From NCBI RefSeq assembly GCF_018260555.1, contig NZ_JAGLBB010000015.1:1-36458 (forward strand): 36,458 bases of DNA. Reading direction: 5' to 3'. The notes under the pieces were generated by a model. That model did no database searches. It was not told where the DNA came from and saw nothing but the letters and a program-made list of their open reading frames with translations. Positions 25,401 through 35,154 of this stretch are shown here, piece by piece. The first letter of the stretch is position 1; every line of letters begins with the position of its first letter. The position numbers and the translations under genes were made by a program. This DNA is from Deinococcus sp. Its GTDB lineage: Bacteria > Deinococcota > Deinococci > Deinococcales > Deinococcaceae.

Positions 25401-25442
25401 ATGATCCGCTCTGCGCTTCTCAGCCCCGGACGCCCCAACTAG
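25401..25442 (+). CDS. leuS leader peptide (13 aa, two adjacent Leu codons)
   Basis: The frame encodes MIRSALLSPGRPN and stops at TAG 25440-25442. Two consecutive leucine codons, CTT and CTC (25416-25421), are both unlike the CTG that dominates genes in this window. It lacks a ribosome site and is preceded by a -10 box at leaderless spacing. It overlaps the 5' arm of an antiterminator hairpin and is followed by a strong terminator before leuS. All this fits a ribosome-stalling sensor of charged tRNA-Leu. Confidence 0.75.
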   Translation: MIRSALLSPGRPN

Positions 25443-25465
25443 CCGTCAGGTTCGTTCGGGCGTCC
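25428..25465 (+). promoter_or_regulatory. Antiterminator stem of the leuS attenuator
   Basis: GGACGCCC (25428-25435, within the leader ORF) can pair perfectly with GGGCGTCC (25458-25465). The 3' arm shares bases 25461-25465 with the terminator stem, so the two structures exclude each other. A ribosome completing the leader ORF would cover the 5' arm and favour termination; one stalled at the Leu codons would leave most of it free. Confidence 0.65.
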
Positions 25466-25491
25466 CGGCTGCGTGCCGGGGCGTTTTTTTT
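25461..25491 (+). terminator. Intrinsic terminator in the leuS leader (attenuator)
   Basis: A 9-bp stem CGTCCCGGC (25461-25469) pairs with GCCGGGGCG (25475-25483, one G-T pair) around TGCGT, followed by eight T (25484-25491). It stands 18 nt after the leader stop codon and 73 nt before leuS. Confidence 0.9.
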
Positions 25492-25564
25492 GGCGCTGAT
25501 CGTCGGGAGCCGTGGCCAGCGCGCCCATTCCCCCCCTCTCCCCCACTTCTGAAGGAGCGACCTC

Positions 25565-28042
<2,478 letters not shown>

Positions 28043-28135
28043 GGCCATCGAAATCGATCCCCAGGAGAGCCGAGCGGCGCGGGTACCCAGGAATGGACGC
28101 TGCACTGGGAATGAGCGCAGCGGGACAGAGGACGC

Positions 28136-28273
28136 CTGAAACGGCCTGTGTTTCATTGCGCCACAGTCGGGAAGGCGCCGCCTGCGGTATGAAGCCGCAG
28201 GCGCCTGTTGTCCCTCCTCGGGTCCGCTCGGCTTGACTCGGGACTACACCGAATCAACCGCAGTCCGTTTCAG
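28136..28273 (-). repeat. Repeat family B, full-length copy (B7)
   Basis: A 138-bp inverted copy with perfect 9-bp ends CTGAAACGG/CCGTTTCAG. Inside, GCCTGCGG and CCGCAGGC around TATGAAG form a stable hairpin. It lies between the convergent leuS and alpha/beta hydrolase genes, 12 nt from the latter's stop codon, and might act as a bidirectional terminator. Confidence 0.85.
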
Positions 28274-28285
28274 CCAGACCGGAGG

Positions 28286-29332
28286 TCAGCGCACGGCGGC
28301 CCAGAAGGCGTCCAGGGCGGCCTTGACCTCAGGCATCTTCTCGAAGTGCGGCAGGCCGTCCGTGCCGGGGATACGCACGGCCTGCACGCCGCTCTGCTGC
28401 GTGAACGCCTGAAGCCGATCAAAGGAAACGAAGCCGTCCTGATCGTACAGGACCAGCGCCGGGGTGTTCAGGCGCGAGTACAGGTCGGCGTACGCGTCGG
28501 GCGTGAACAGGCGGCCGCTGATGAAATAGATCGGGGCGTACTTCGCGCCGGGCTGGCGGGTGGTGTCCAGCGAGTAGTCGATCAGGCCGCCGTCAACTGG
28601 GCCCCGGAACGAGCGGCTCAGGAAGTACTGGATGCTGGGCCGCGTGCGGATCAGGGCGTACAGCGGCGTGCTGAACGCGTTTAGGCGGCTGTAGAGCTGC
28701 TGGCCGCCGTCGTCGGCCGTGGCCTGCTGGGTGCCGCCACGCGGGTTGCCCAGGCCGCTGGGGCTGATCAGTGTGACGCTGCGCACCCGGGGGTCGAGCA
28801 GCGCGGCGCGGGCCACGAACTCGCTGCCCAGACTCAGGCCGACCACATCCACTTCGGCGTTCAGTTCGGTGATCAGGGCGTTCAGCGCGGCCGTCATGAG
28901 TTCCCTGGTGTACGTCACATCCGGGCGGTCGCTGCTCCCAAATCCGGGCCATTCGAGCGCGTACACCGGGCGGGTACCGACGTAGGTGTCCCAGATGGGT
29001 TTCATCTCGTAGGCGCTGGCGGCGGCGTTCACGCTGCTGGTCAGGACCAGCGGGCGACCCTCGCCGCGCGGGTCGGCGTAGTACGCGACCCGGCCGAAGT
29101 TCGCCAGGGTCAGGTAACGCCGCTCACCGCTCAGGGCGGGCCGCAGGTTCACGGGCCGGTTCGGTGCGGTCACCGGCACCTGGGCAGGTTGGGGCGCGGG
29201 GGGCACCGTCTGGGCCAGCGCGGCGGAGCCCAGGAGCACGCCGATCAGCAGCGCGGCCGGCAGGGAGCGCCGGGGGCGGCGCGGGTGGGCGCGGTCCTGC
29301 GTGCGGCTCGGGTGGGTCCGGTTCAGGTTCAT
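28286..29332 (-). CDS. Exported alpha/beta hydrolase
   Basis: A 348-residue protein with a basic N-terminus and signal sequence (RRSLPAALLIGVLLGSAALAQT, about residues 22-42). The alpha/beta-hydrolase domain has ALEWPGFGSSDRP (oxyanion region), the nucleophile elbow GLSLGSEF (Ser near 167), an acid in LVLYDQDGF and the catalytic His in DGLPHFEKMP. The natural substrate is unknown; esterase or lipase-type chemistry outside the cytoplasm is likely. The start at 29332 is uncertain, with an in-frame ATG at 29353 and a longer open frame upstream. No clear ribosome site or standard TANNNT box fits either. It is divergent from the prenyl synthase gene. Confidence 0.85.
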   Translation of the reverse strand: MNLNRTHPSRTQDRAHPRRPRRSLPAALLIGVLLGSAALAQTVPPAPQPAQVPVTAPNRPVNLRPALSGERRYLTLANFGRVAYYADPRGEGRPLVLTSSVNAAASAYEMKPIWDTYVGTRPVYALEWPGFGSSDRPDVTYTRELMTAALNALITELNAEVDVVGLSLGSEFVARAALLDPRVRSVTLISPSGLGNPRGGTQQATADDGGQQLYSRLNAFSTPLYALIRTRPSIQYFLSRSFRGPVDGGLIDYSLDTTRQPGAKYAPIYFISGRLFTPDAYADLYSRLNTPALVLYDQDGFVSFDRLQAFTQQSGVQAVRIPGTDGLPHFEKMPEVKAALDAFWAAVR

Positions 29333-29501
29333 TCCCGTATGCTCGCCCACCATCCGGCGCGGAACTGTCCTGTCGGGTACGCTCTGCACGTGGGGCGTCC
29401 CTTCTCCGTCCTGCTCGGTCGCATTCACCGGCTCCGCTCGTCCATGAAGGCCCGCCCATGAAAGCGCGGCCATGAGGAAAGGGGCTGTCTGGCCGATGCT
29501 C

Positions 29502-29507
29502 TAGACT
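29502..29507 (+). promoter_or_regulatory. -10 box (TAGACT) for the leaderless polyprenyl synthase gene
   Basis: TAGACT is followed by 8 nt and ATG at 29516; an in-frame GTG at 29510 is too close to the box to be the likely start. Confidence 0.6.
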
Positions 29508-29515
29508 GCGTGGCG

Positions 29516-30520
29516 ATGCGTGCTGATCTGCTGTCCCGTGTGCTTTCGCTGCTGCCCGAACGGTCGGACCGTCCGGAACTGAACGGCTATTACGGCATGC
29601 TGCGCGATTACCCGCAACGCGGCGGCAAGGGCATCCGCAGCGAATTGCTGCTGGCCAGCGCCCGCATGCACGGCGCGCATCAGGAGGCGGCCCCCGCACC
29701 GGGAACGCCGTGGGATTCGGCGCTGTGGCTGGCGGCCGGGCTGGAAATGTTCCAGAACTGGGTGCTGATTCACGACGACATTGAGGACGACAGCGAGGAA
29801 CGCCGGGGCCGCCCCGCGCTGCACCGCCTGCACGGCGTGCCGCTGGCCATCAATGCCGGGGACGGCCTGCACGCGTACATGTGGGCCGCCGTTCACCGCG
29901 CGGGCGTGCCGGGCGGCATGCAGGCCTTTTTGGACATGATTCACCGCACGGCGGAGGGGCAGCACCTGGACCTGTGCTGGGTCGAGGGCCGCCGCTGGGA
30001 CCTGCGTGAGGACGACTACCTTCAGATGGTGCGCCTGAAAACTGCGTATTACACGGTGGTCGTTCCGCTGCAACTGGGGGCGCTGGCGGCGGGGGCACAG
30101 CCGCACGCCGGGTTTCACGCGGCGGGACTGGCGCTGGGCGCGGCATTCCAGATCCGGGATGACGTGCTGAACCTGAACGGCGACCCCGTGAAGTACGGCA
30201 AGGAGATCGGCGGTGACCTGCTGGAAGGCAAGCGCACGCTGATCGTGCTGCACTGGCTGGCACACGCGCCGCGCGAGCAGCGCGAGGTATTCCTGGACCA
30301 GATGCGCCGCGACCGCCCCGACAAGGACCCGGCCGTGATCGCCCGTATTCACGCGTGGCTGCTGGAGAGTGGCAGCGTGGCCCACGCGCAGGCCTACGCG
30401 GACGGACTGGCCCGCGACGGCCTGATCCTGCTGGAAGAGGCGCTGACCGGCGTGCCTGACCAGGCAGCGGCGCAGGCACTGCTGGGCGTCATCCGGGAAC
30501 TGGCGACCAGGGAGGCCTGA
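29516..30520 (+). CDS. Polyprenyl diphosphate synthase (GGPP-synthase-like)
   Basis: A 334-residue trans-isoprenyl diphosphate synthase that condenses isopentenyl diphosphate with an allylic primer. The first Asp-rich motif is in LIHDDIEDDSEERRGRPALH, the second in FQIRDDVLNLNGD with the downstream KYGKEIGGDLLEGKRT. The chain-length region before the first motif (GLEMFQNWVLIHDD) suggests a short-to-medium product; geranylgeranyl diphosphate for carotenoids such as deinoxanthin is plausible but not proven. It converges on the amidohydrolase gene with 18 nt between stops. Confidence 0.92.
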   Translation: MRADLLSRVLSLLPERSDRPELNGYYGMLRDYPQRGGKGIRSELLLASARMHGAHQEAAPAPGTPWDSALWLAAGLEMFQNWVLIHDDIEDDSEERRGRPALHRLHGVPLAINAGDGLHAYMWAAVHRAGVPGGMQAFLDMIHRTAEGQHLDLCWVEGRRWDLREDDYLQMVRLKTAYYTVVVPLQLGALAAGAQPHAGFHAAGLALGAAFQIRDDVLNLNGDPVKYGKEIGGDLLEGKRTLIVLHWLAHAPREQREVFLDQMRRDRPDKDPAVIARIHAWLLESGSVAHAQAYADGLARDGLILLEEALTGVPDQAAAQALLGVIRELATREA

Positions 30521-30538
30521 CCCAGCCCAGGGCCGGGA

Positions 30539-31381
30539 TCAGCGCCGCAGCAGCGTCAGTGCCACGTGCGCGAACTCGCCAAAGGCGGCGTTCAGGGCGC
30601 GCATGGCCGGATCGGTGGGCTGCCCGCCGCGCAGGTACAGTCCCGCGTTGAATTCGATGCCGAAGGCGGGTACGCCACTGCGGGCGCTGTGCGTGAGGCT
30701 CAGGGTGTCGGTCGCCCAGGGTTCACCCAGCGTGACACGCGGGTCGGGGCTCGCGGCGATGATGGGCGCAAAGGCGTCCTGGCAGGCGCGTTGCAGGGCG
30801 TTCCAAAGGGCGTGCGGGTAGGTGGGCTGCGCGGGCGTGCCGGGCATCAGGCAGATGGCGGGGCGGGGCACGCCGGTATCGGCGCCCAGCGCGGGGCCGG
30901 TGGGGGCCATGGAGTGCCCCACGATCATCAGGCCCGCGCCCTGAAGTTCGGCGGTCACGAGCACGTCGAAGGGGTCCCAGATGCGGCGCAGCCGCCGTTC
31001 GCGCGTGGCGTCATCTGGCGTCCACCCGGCCGGGTACAGCGGCGCGCGGTCAAATCCCATGAGCTTCAGGACGCCATTGTCGTCAAGGTCGTCGCGGTCG
31101 CGGTTCAGGTCGGCAGCGAAGCGGCTCCAGGGGGCCTGGACGTGGCGCGCGCCGGGCACGCTGAACAGCAGGTCCGTGTACGGGTCGCCGTCCAGGAAGA
31201 TGCGGCGCAGGAACGCCTCGCGGCGGGGCGTGTCGAAAACGTCGTCGCCCAGCATGTCGCGCAGCACGTCGGCCGGCAGTTGCCCGGAGGGGTGCGGCGT
31301 GACGATCAGCAGCTCACCTGAGCGGGTCGGGTCACCTGTGTGGGATGGGTCGCCTGTGGGGTGGCCGGGCGCGGAAGTCAT
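30539..31381 (-). CDS. N-formylglutamate amidohydrolase-like protein
   Basis: A 280-residue protein. TPHPSGQLPADVLRDMLG, FSVPGARHVQAPWSRFAADLNRDRDDL and MIVGHSMAP follow the order of the N-formylglutamate amidohydrolase (HutG/FGase) fold, in which the NRD and His-containing segments line a metal site. The reaction would release formate from N-formyl-glutamate in histidine breakdown, though no hut genes are nearby and other N-acyl substrates are possible. TATGCT stands 6 nt before ATG 31381 and settles the start. The N-terminal 20 residues are Thr/Ser/Gly-rich and variable. Confidence 0.85.
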   Translation of the reverse strand: MTSAPGHPTGDPSHTGDPTRSGELLIVTPHPSGQLPADVLRDMLGDDVFDTPRREAFLRRIFLDGDPYTDLLFSVPGARHVQAPWSRFAADLNRDRDDLDDNGVLKLMGFDRAPLYPAGWTPDDATRERRLRRIWDPFDVLVTAELQGAGLMIVGHSMAPTGPALGADTGVPRPAICLMPGTPAQPTYPHALWNALQRACQDAFAPIIAASPDPRVTLGEPWATDTLSLTHSARSGVPAFGIEFNAGLYLRGGQPTDPAMRALNAAFGEFAHVALTLLRR

Positions 31382-31387
31382 GCGCGG

Positions 31388-31393
31388 AGCATA
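31388..31393 (-). promoter_or_regulatory. -10 box (TATGCT) for the leaderless amidohydrolase gene
   Basis: TATGCT on the minus strand, then CCGCGC and the ATG at 31381. Confidence 0.7.
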
Positions 31394-31431
31394 GCGCCGC
31401 CCGGGGCCAGGCCGGGGGGCCGCAGAAGGCG

Positions 31432-32568
31432 TCAGCGGGGCCACAGGCGGTTCATCCAGCCGCTCGGGTTGGTGCCCTCGCCACGCACGCGGATTTCGAG
31501 GTGCAGGTGCGGCCCGGCACTCAGGCCGGTGCTGCCGACCTCTCCGATCTTCTGGCCGCGCGTGACCTTCTGCCCGACCTTCGCGGTCACGCGGCTCTGA
31601 TGGAAGTACAGGCTGACCACGCCCGCCCCGTGATCGATGACGACCAGTCCGCCGCGCACGGGGTACCGTCCGGCGATGACGACCGTGCCGTCGTTCACGG
31701 CCAGCACGGGCGTTCCGGCCCTGGCGGGGTAGTCGGTGCCGAAGTGGTACGCGACGGGGCCGCCCGCCGTGTACGTGCGCGGCTGCCCAAACGAACTGCT
31801 CGTGGGGCTCACGCCGCTCAGGGCCGGAGCAAACGGGCGCGTCCAGACCGGCGGGGTGCGCCGGGCGTAGGCCTTCTCGACCAGGGCGTCTTCGGCCTTG
31901 CGGCCCGGATCGACCAGCACGCCGCTGATCTGCGGGGGCAGGTTCAGGTGCTGGATGCGCTGCTCGAGGCCCAGCACGGGAATACGGCCGCGCACGAGTT
32001 CGCCCCCGACGCTGACCTCGAACACGACCGGGGTGGTCTTGCCGAGGACCACGCGGCCCGGCACGGCGTACTCCCCGGCCGCCCCGACGGGTTTCAGAAG
32101 CTCATTGGGTTCCCGGACGTCCTCTCCGATCTCGCTGGGAAAACGCACGGTGGCCAGTGCGGCCCGCGCGCCGCTGAGCTGCACGGTGAAAGGGTCGCCC
32201 ATGCGCAGGCTGGCCGGTACCGTGACATTGACACCCGCGATGCGAGCGGTGGGCGCGGTGGGGGTCAGGAGCTCGGGGGGCAGCGGGGCGGGCAGGCCGG
32301 GTTTGCTGGTCGCGTCGGGGGGCGTCTGGGCTGGTTTGGCTGGTGCTGGCGGGGTGGGTGCTGGCGGGGTGGGGGCCTGACCGGGCAGCCGCAGGTCCTG
32401 CCCGACCCCCAGGGTCGTACTCGTCAGGTTGTTCAGTTTCATGAGCGCTTCGGGCGTGGTGCCGTGAGCGCGGGAGATCGAGTACAGCGTGTCGCCGGGC
32501 TTGACGGTGTAGGCGGCCGCGCCGCCCACCAGGAGCAGCGCGGCCAGCAGCAGGGAGCGGCGGTTCAT
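31432..32568 (-). CDS. LysM plus M23-family peptidoglycan endopeptidase
   Basis: A 378-residue exported cell-wall hydrolase. A signal peptide (1-19, SLLLAALLLVGGAAA) is followed by one LysM domain (20-62, YTVKPGDTLYSISRAHG), a Pro/Ala/Thr linker (63-106), a beta domain and a LytM/M23 zinc peptidase domain (about 255-365). Zinc ligands are H275 and D279 (YHFGTDYPA) and H356 (PHLHLEIR), with H354 as the catalytic His. All catalytic residues are present, so it should cleave peptide cross-links. The LysM closely resembles that of the NlpC/P60 protein at 35155. TATCCT lies 7 nt before the ATG. Confidence 0.94.
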   Translation of the reverse strand: MNRRSLLLAALLLVGGAAAYTVKPGDTLYSISRAHGTTPEALMKLNNLTSTTLGVGQDLRLPGQAPTPPAPTPPAPAKPAQTPPDATSKPGLPAPLPPELLTPTAPTARIAGVNVTVPASLRMGDPFTVQLSGARAALATVRFPSEIGEDVREPNELLKPVGAAGEYAVPGRVVLGKTTPVVFEVSVGGELVRGRIPVLGLEQRIQHLNLPPQISGVLVDPGRKAEDALVEKAYARRTPPVWTRPFAPALSGVSPTSSSFGQPRTYTAGGPVAYHFGTDYPARAGTPVLAVNDGTVVIAGRYPVRGGLVVIDHGAGVVSLYFHQSRVTAKVGQKVTRGQKIGEVGSTGLSAGPHLHLEIRVRGEGTNPSGWMNRLWPR

Positions 32569-32575
32569 GCCCCGC

Positions 32576-32581
32576 AGGATA
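32576..32581 (-). promoter_or_regulatory. -10 box (TATCCT) for the leaderless M23 gene
   Basis: TATCCT on the minus strand, then GCGGGGC and the ATG at 32568. Confidence 0.6.
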
Positions 32582-32614
32582 GGGGCCGAGCGTGAGAAGA
32601 GAACCTGCCGCTGC

Positions 32615-33052
32615 CTATAGATCGAGGGTAAGGGTGACGGGGCCGTCGTTCGTCAGGTCGAGGACCATGTGCGCGCCGAACACGCCCTCCCCGACCGGGA
32701 GGCCCAGCGCCCGCAGCGCGGCATTGAAGGTGCCGTACAGCGCGCGGGCCTGCTCGGGCGGCGCGGCGCCCGTGAAGCTGGGGCGATTGCCGCTGCGGGT
32801 GTCGGCGTACAGCGTGAACTGGCTGACACTCAGGACGCCGCCGCTGGTGTCCAGCACACTGCGGTTCATCTTGCCGTTGGCGTCGTTGAAGATCCGCAGC
32901 TTGGCGATCTTGGAGGCCAGGGCGCGGGCAGTCTCTTCGGTGTCGCCGGGTGCCACGGCCAGCAGCACCAGCAGGCCCGGGCCGGTCTGCCCCGTGACCT
33001 CGCCGCCGACCGTGCAGGTGGCGCGGGTCACGCGTTGCAGGGTGGCGCGCAC
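32615..33052 (-). CDS. dtd: D-aminoacyl-tRNA deacylase
   Basis: A 145-residue proofreading enzyme that removes D-amino acids (and glycine mis-attached to tRNA-Ala) from tRNA. The two signature motifs are SQFTLYADTRSGNRPSF (SQFTL) and LTNDGPVTLTLD (the GP motif). Length and fold are standard for DTD1. The start is GTG at 33052, one base after the TGA of the DUF1844 gene, so the two genes are in one transcript and probably coupled. Confidence 0.96.
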   Translation of the reverse strand: MRATLQRVTRATCTVGGEVTGQTGPGLLVLLAVAPGDTEETARALASKIAKLRIFNDANGKMNRSVLDTSGGVLSVSQFTLYADTRSGNRPSFTGAAPPEQARALYGTFNAALRALGLPVGEGVFGAHMVLDLTNDGPVTLTLDL

Positions 33053-33053
33053 G

Positions 33054-33338
33054 TCAGTTCTGCGCCGCGCTGCCCTGCGGAGCGGCGTTCAGTCGCTCGC
33101 GGACACTGCCGATGGCGTCTGTCAGCAGGTCAGCCTCGGTGAAGTCGAGGTTCCCGCGCGTCTTCTCGGCCAGCATGGTGAGCAGTTTCAGGCTGCGTTC
33201 GGCGGTCTGGCGGGCGCGGCGTTCCTCCAGCAGGCCGTCGCGCGCGGCGCTGGCGGTGGCGGCGTTCAGGTCGCCCAGGGCCGCCTCGGCGGTCGCCTGC
33301 AGGGAGTTCACGAGTCCAACGAATTCCGGGTGAGACAT
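33054..33338 (-). CDS. DUF1844 domain-containing protein
   Basis: A 94-residue helical cytoplasmic protein. MSHPEFVGLVNSLQATAEAALGDL and the later SLKLLTMLAEKTRGNLDFTEADLL match the DUF1844 pattern, a small family of unknown function. It is the first gene of a two-gene unit with dtd. TATGCT 6 nt before the ATG at 33338 places the start and argues against an upstream extension to 33386. Confidence 0.85.
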   Translation of the reverse strand: MSHPEFVGLVNSLQATAEAALGDLNAATASAARDGLLEERRARQTAERSLKLLTMLAEKTRGNLDFTEADLLTDAIGSVRERLNAAPQGSAAQN

Positions 33339-33344
33339 GCGCCG

Positions 33345-33350
33345 AGCATA
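33345..33350 (-). promoter_or_regulatory. -10 box (TATGCT) for the leaderless DUF1844-dtd unit
   Basis: TATGCT on the minus strand, then CGGCGC and the ATG at 33338. Confidence 0.7.
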
Positions 33351-33439
33351 ACGGGCCGCGGCGGGGGCGGGTGTCCGCCCAGCCACGGCGGGGCAGGGAG
33401 CACAGCCGCCCGTTCAGGACAGACAGAGCGGGCTCCGGA

Positions 33440-34192
33440 TCAGAACAGGCCGGGCTGGCCCTGCATGTCGGCGGGGGCCAGCGCGGCGCGGAGGGCGGGT
33501 TCGTGGTCGCCGCGCAGCACGGCCGCCACCTCGCGGATGTCACGCCATGTCAGGCTCTTGGGACCGCCGGGCGCGCGGGTATCGTGCCTCAGCAGGTACG
33601 CGGGGTGCAGCAGCGGCATCAGCGTGGCCTCGTACGTGCCGCCCTGCCCGTCGGCGTGCCGGTACGCGAACCACTGGCCGCGCAGGTCCGTGATGCGCGC
33701 GCGGGTGCCCAGCAGGTACGAGGCCGCGGTATGCCCGGCGGCCAGGATCACGCGGGGGCGCAGCAGGCTCAGTTGCGGCTCCAGCCAGTGGGCCGTGCAG
33801 GTCTGCGTTTCGGTCGGGTGCGGGTCGCGGTTACCGGGGGGGCGGCACTTGACGATGTTCGTGATGTACGCGTCGGCCCGGTCAATGCCAGCGGCGTGCA
33901 GAATCTGATCGAGCAGCTGCCCGCCGCGCCCCACGAAGGGTCGGCCCGTCAGGTCCTCCTGCCCGCCGGGGCCCTCGCCCACAATCAGCAGCGGCGCGTC
34001 GGCGCGGCCCTCGGCGACCACGACCTGCGTGCAGCCGGGGCGCAGGTCGCATGCACGGCAGGCGCGGTTGCGGCCCTCCAGGCTCAGCAGGGCCGCCTGG
34101 CGCCCGTCGGCGCTGGCGGGGTTGACTGCGCTGTCGGAGATGACTGCGCTGGCAGGATTGATGGGGGGGTGAGGTGGCCCGGCGTCGGTCAC
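33440..34192 (-). CDS. Family 4 uracil-DNA glycosylase
   Basis: A 250-residue base-excision repair enzyme that removes uracil from DNA. It carries motif A as GEGPGGQEDLTGRPFVGRGG, motif B as LHPAYLLR and Cys ligands for a [4Fe-4S] cluster: C45 and C48 (CRACDL) plus the pair in NIVKCRPPGNRDP and TQTCTAHW. The cluster marks family 4 (thermophile/Deinococcus type) rather than Ung. An N-terminal extension of about 35 residues is Ala/Ser/Pro-rich with a short internal repetition. The start is GTG at 34192, set by TATCCT 7 nt upstream, indicating a leaderless mRNA with GTG. Confidence 0.93.
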   Translation of the reverse strand: MTDAGPPHPPINPASAVISDSAVNPASADGRQAALLSLEGRNRACRACDLRPGCTQVVVAEGRADAPLLIVGEGPGGQEDLTGRPFVGRGGQLLDQILHAAGIDRADAYITNIVKCRPPGNRDPHPTETQTCTAHWLEPQLSLLRPRVILAAGHTAASYLLGTRARITDLRGQWFAYRHADGQGGTYEATLMPLLHPAYLLRHDTRAPGGPKSLTWRDIREVAAVLRGDHEPALRAALAPADMQGQPGLF

Positions 34193-34199
34193 GCCTGCA

Positions 34200-34205
34200 A
34201 GGATA
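34200..34205 (-). promoter_or_regulatory. -10 box (TATCCT) for the leaderless UDG gene
   Basis: TATCCT on the minus strand, then TGCAGGC and a GTG start at 34192. Confidence 0.6.
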
Positions 34206-34240
34206 CGGCGGGCCGGGCCGGACAACCGTGGGCGGCGACA

Positions 34241-34266
34241 GCAAAGAACCCCTCCGGGTGGAGGGG
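34241..34266 (-). terminator. Intrinsic terminator of the 34328-34720 gene
   Basis: CCCCTCC and GGAGGGG (34249-34255/34260-34266) form a perfect 7-bp stem around a 4-nt loop; on the minus strand it is followed by TTCTTTGC. Confidence 0.75.
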
Positions 34267-34327
34267 CGCAGGCGGGTGGTGGTTCCGGGGGGCGGATTCA
34301 GGAGGCTGGGGGCTCAGGAGGTTGTGC

Positions 34328-34720
34328 TCAGGAGGTTGGAGCCGCCGCCCCGGACGGCGTGCCGAGTTTCGGGCGTTGGCTGCGGGCCTCGCGGCGGGTT
34401 TTGGGGTCCAGGCCGACGAGCAGGAAGAAGTTCTCCAGGGCGTTCTCGTGGCCCTTGATGTCCGCGTACTCGTGTTCCGGCGTGCCGGTCGCGAAGGGCA
34501 GCGCGCGGTACAGGTCAAGGGCCCGGGCGATGACCTCGTCGGGTGCGTGCGTTTCGGCGTGCGTGCCGAGCTGCGTGTAGATCTCGCGGCGGCTTTCGGC
34601 GTGCTTGAGGAACGCGTCCGGGTGGGGTGTTTCGGCGGCGCGCAGCATGTCCTGGCGGGCGATGCGGCGGTAGTGTTTCAGGCCGGTCTGAATCTGGTCG
34701 GTGGTCATGGTTTCCTTCAT
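34328..34720 (-). CDS. Hypothetical helical protein (130 aa)
   Basis: I do not recognise the family. The 130-residue product looks soluble and mainly helical (DQIQTGLKHYRRIARQDML, PDAFLKHAESRREIYTQLG, DEVIARALDLYRALP, HENALENFFLLVGLD), with a polar C-terminal tail ending SGAAAPTS. GGAGG stands 5 nt before the ATG at 34720; a TATACT box at 34785-34790 implies a leader of about 58 nt, so it is conventionally translated. A terminator follows. The stop-codon region is directly repeated three times just downstream. Confidence 0.72.
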   Translation of the reverse strand: MKETMTTDQIQTGLKHYRRIARQDMLRAAETPHPDAFLKHAESRREIYTQLGTHAETHAPDEVIARALDLYRALPFATGTPEHEYADIKGHENALENFFLLVGLDPKTRREARSQRPKLGTPSGAAAPTS

Positions 34721-34784
34721 GCTGTCCTCCAATGCACCGGGGTGTGGCCACAGGCGGGCCGGGTCGGGGTGAGTGCGCTGACGC

Positions 34785-34790
34785 CGAGTA
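34785..34790 (-). promoter_or_regulatory. -10 box (TATACT) for the 34328-34720 gene
   Basis: A consensus-like TATACT on the minus strand 64 nt before the ATG. No good -35 box was found. Confidence 0.5.
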
Positions 34791-35138
34791 TAGGACGGTA
34801 ACGCGCGGGGCGGCCAGAGAGCCGCAGCGGATCCACATGGGCAGGACCGGTGGGCCATGCACGGGTGAGCACGACAGCGGGGGTCATAGAAATTTACCCG
34901 GAGTCAGTTTTGAACATGAGAAATCAGTGAAACCGAGAAAAACCCGGCGGTTCCGTTTCAGCGCCTCTGCGGCGGGCAGCCCTCCACCTACAGTTGCATG
35001 AGGGGAACTCTGAGAAAACTGAGACCGAAGGCACAGTGGAGCCCCAAGTCACCCGACCAGGCGACGCATAGAACACGTATAGGCGCATATCAGGTGCCGT
35101 TTTGCCCAAGAATGAAGGACAACTAAATAAAGACACGC

Positions 35139-35144
35139 TAAACT
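35139..35144 (+). promoter_or_regulatory. Candidate -10 box (TAAACT) for the NlpC/P60 gene
   Basis: TAAACT is followed by 10 nt (TCGGGGGTCG) and the ATG at 35155. The leader would be at most a few bases, so translation is probably leaderless or nearly so. Confidence 0.5.
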
Positions 35145-35154
35145 TCGGGGGTCG

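Larger units (their letters stand above)
34721..35154. other. 434-nt intergenic region between divergent genes
   Basis: The left part (to about 34800) holds the leader and promoter of the minus-strand gene. From about 34880 to 35154 the DNA is visibly less GC-rich than its surroundings and precedes the NlpC/P60 gene. I see no ORF with coding character and no known RNA family that I can defend, although the length would allow a regulatory leader or small RNA. Confidence 0.5.

Noticed and set aside
25266..25564. T-box riboswitch before leuS
   Set aside because: No specifier loop or T-box core consensus is seen; the leader is too short, and the leader-peptide attenuator explains the structure.
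31345..32595. 416-codon open frame opposite the M23 peptidase
   Set aside because: A shadow of the M23 gene, which has a signal peptide, LysM and all zinc ligands.
34860..35154. Radiation/desiccation response motif or a cyclic-di-AMP riboswitch upstream of the NlpC/P60 gene
   Set aside because: By eye there is no TTATGTCATTGACATAA-like palindrome here or elsewhere in the window, and no riboswitch core I could defend.
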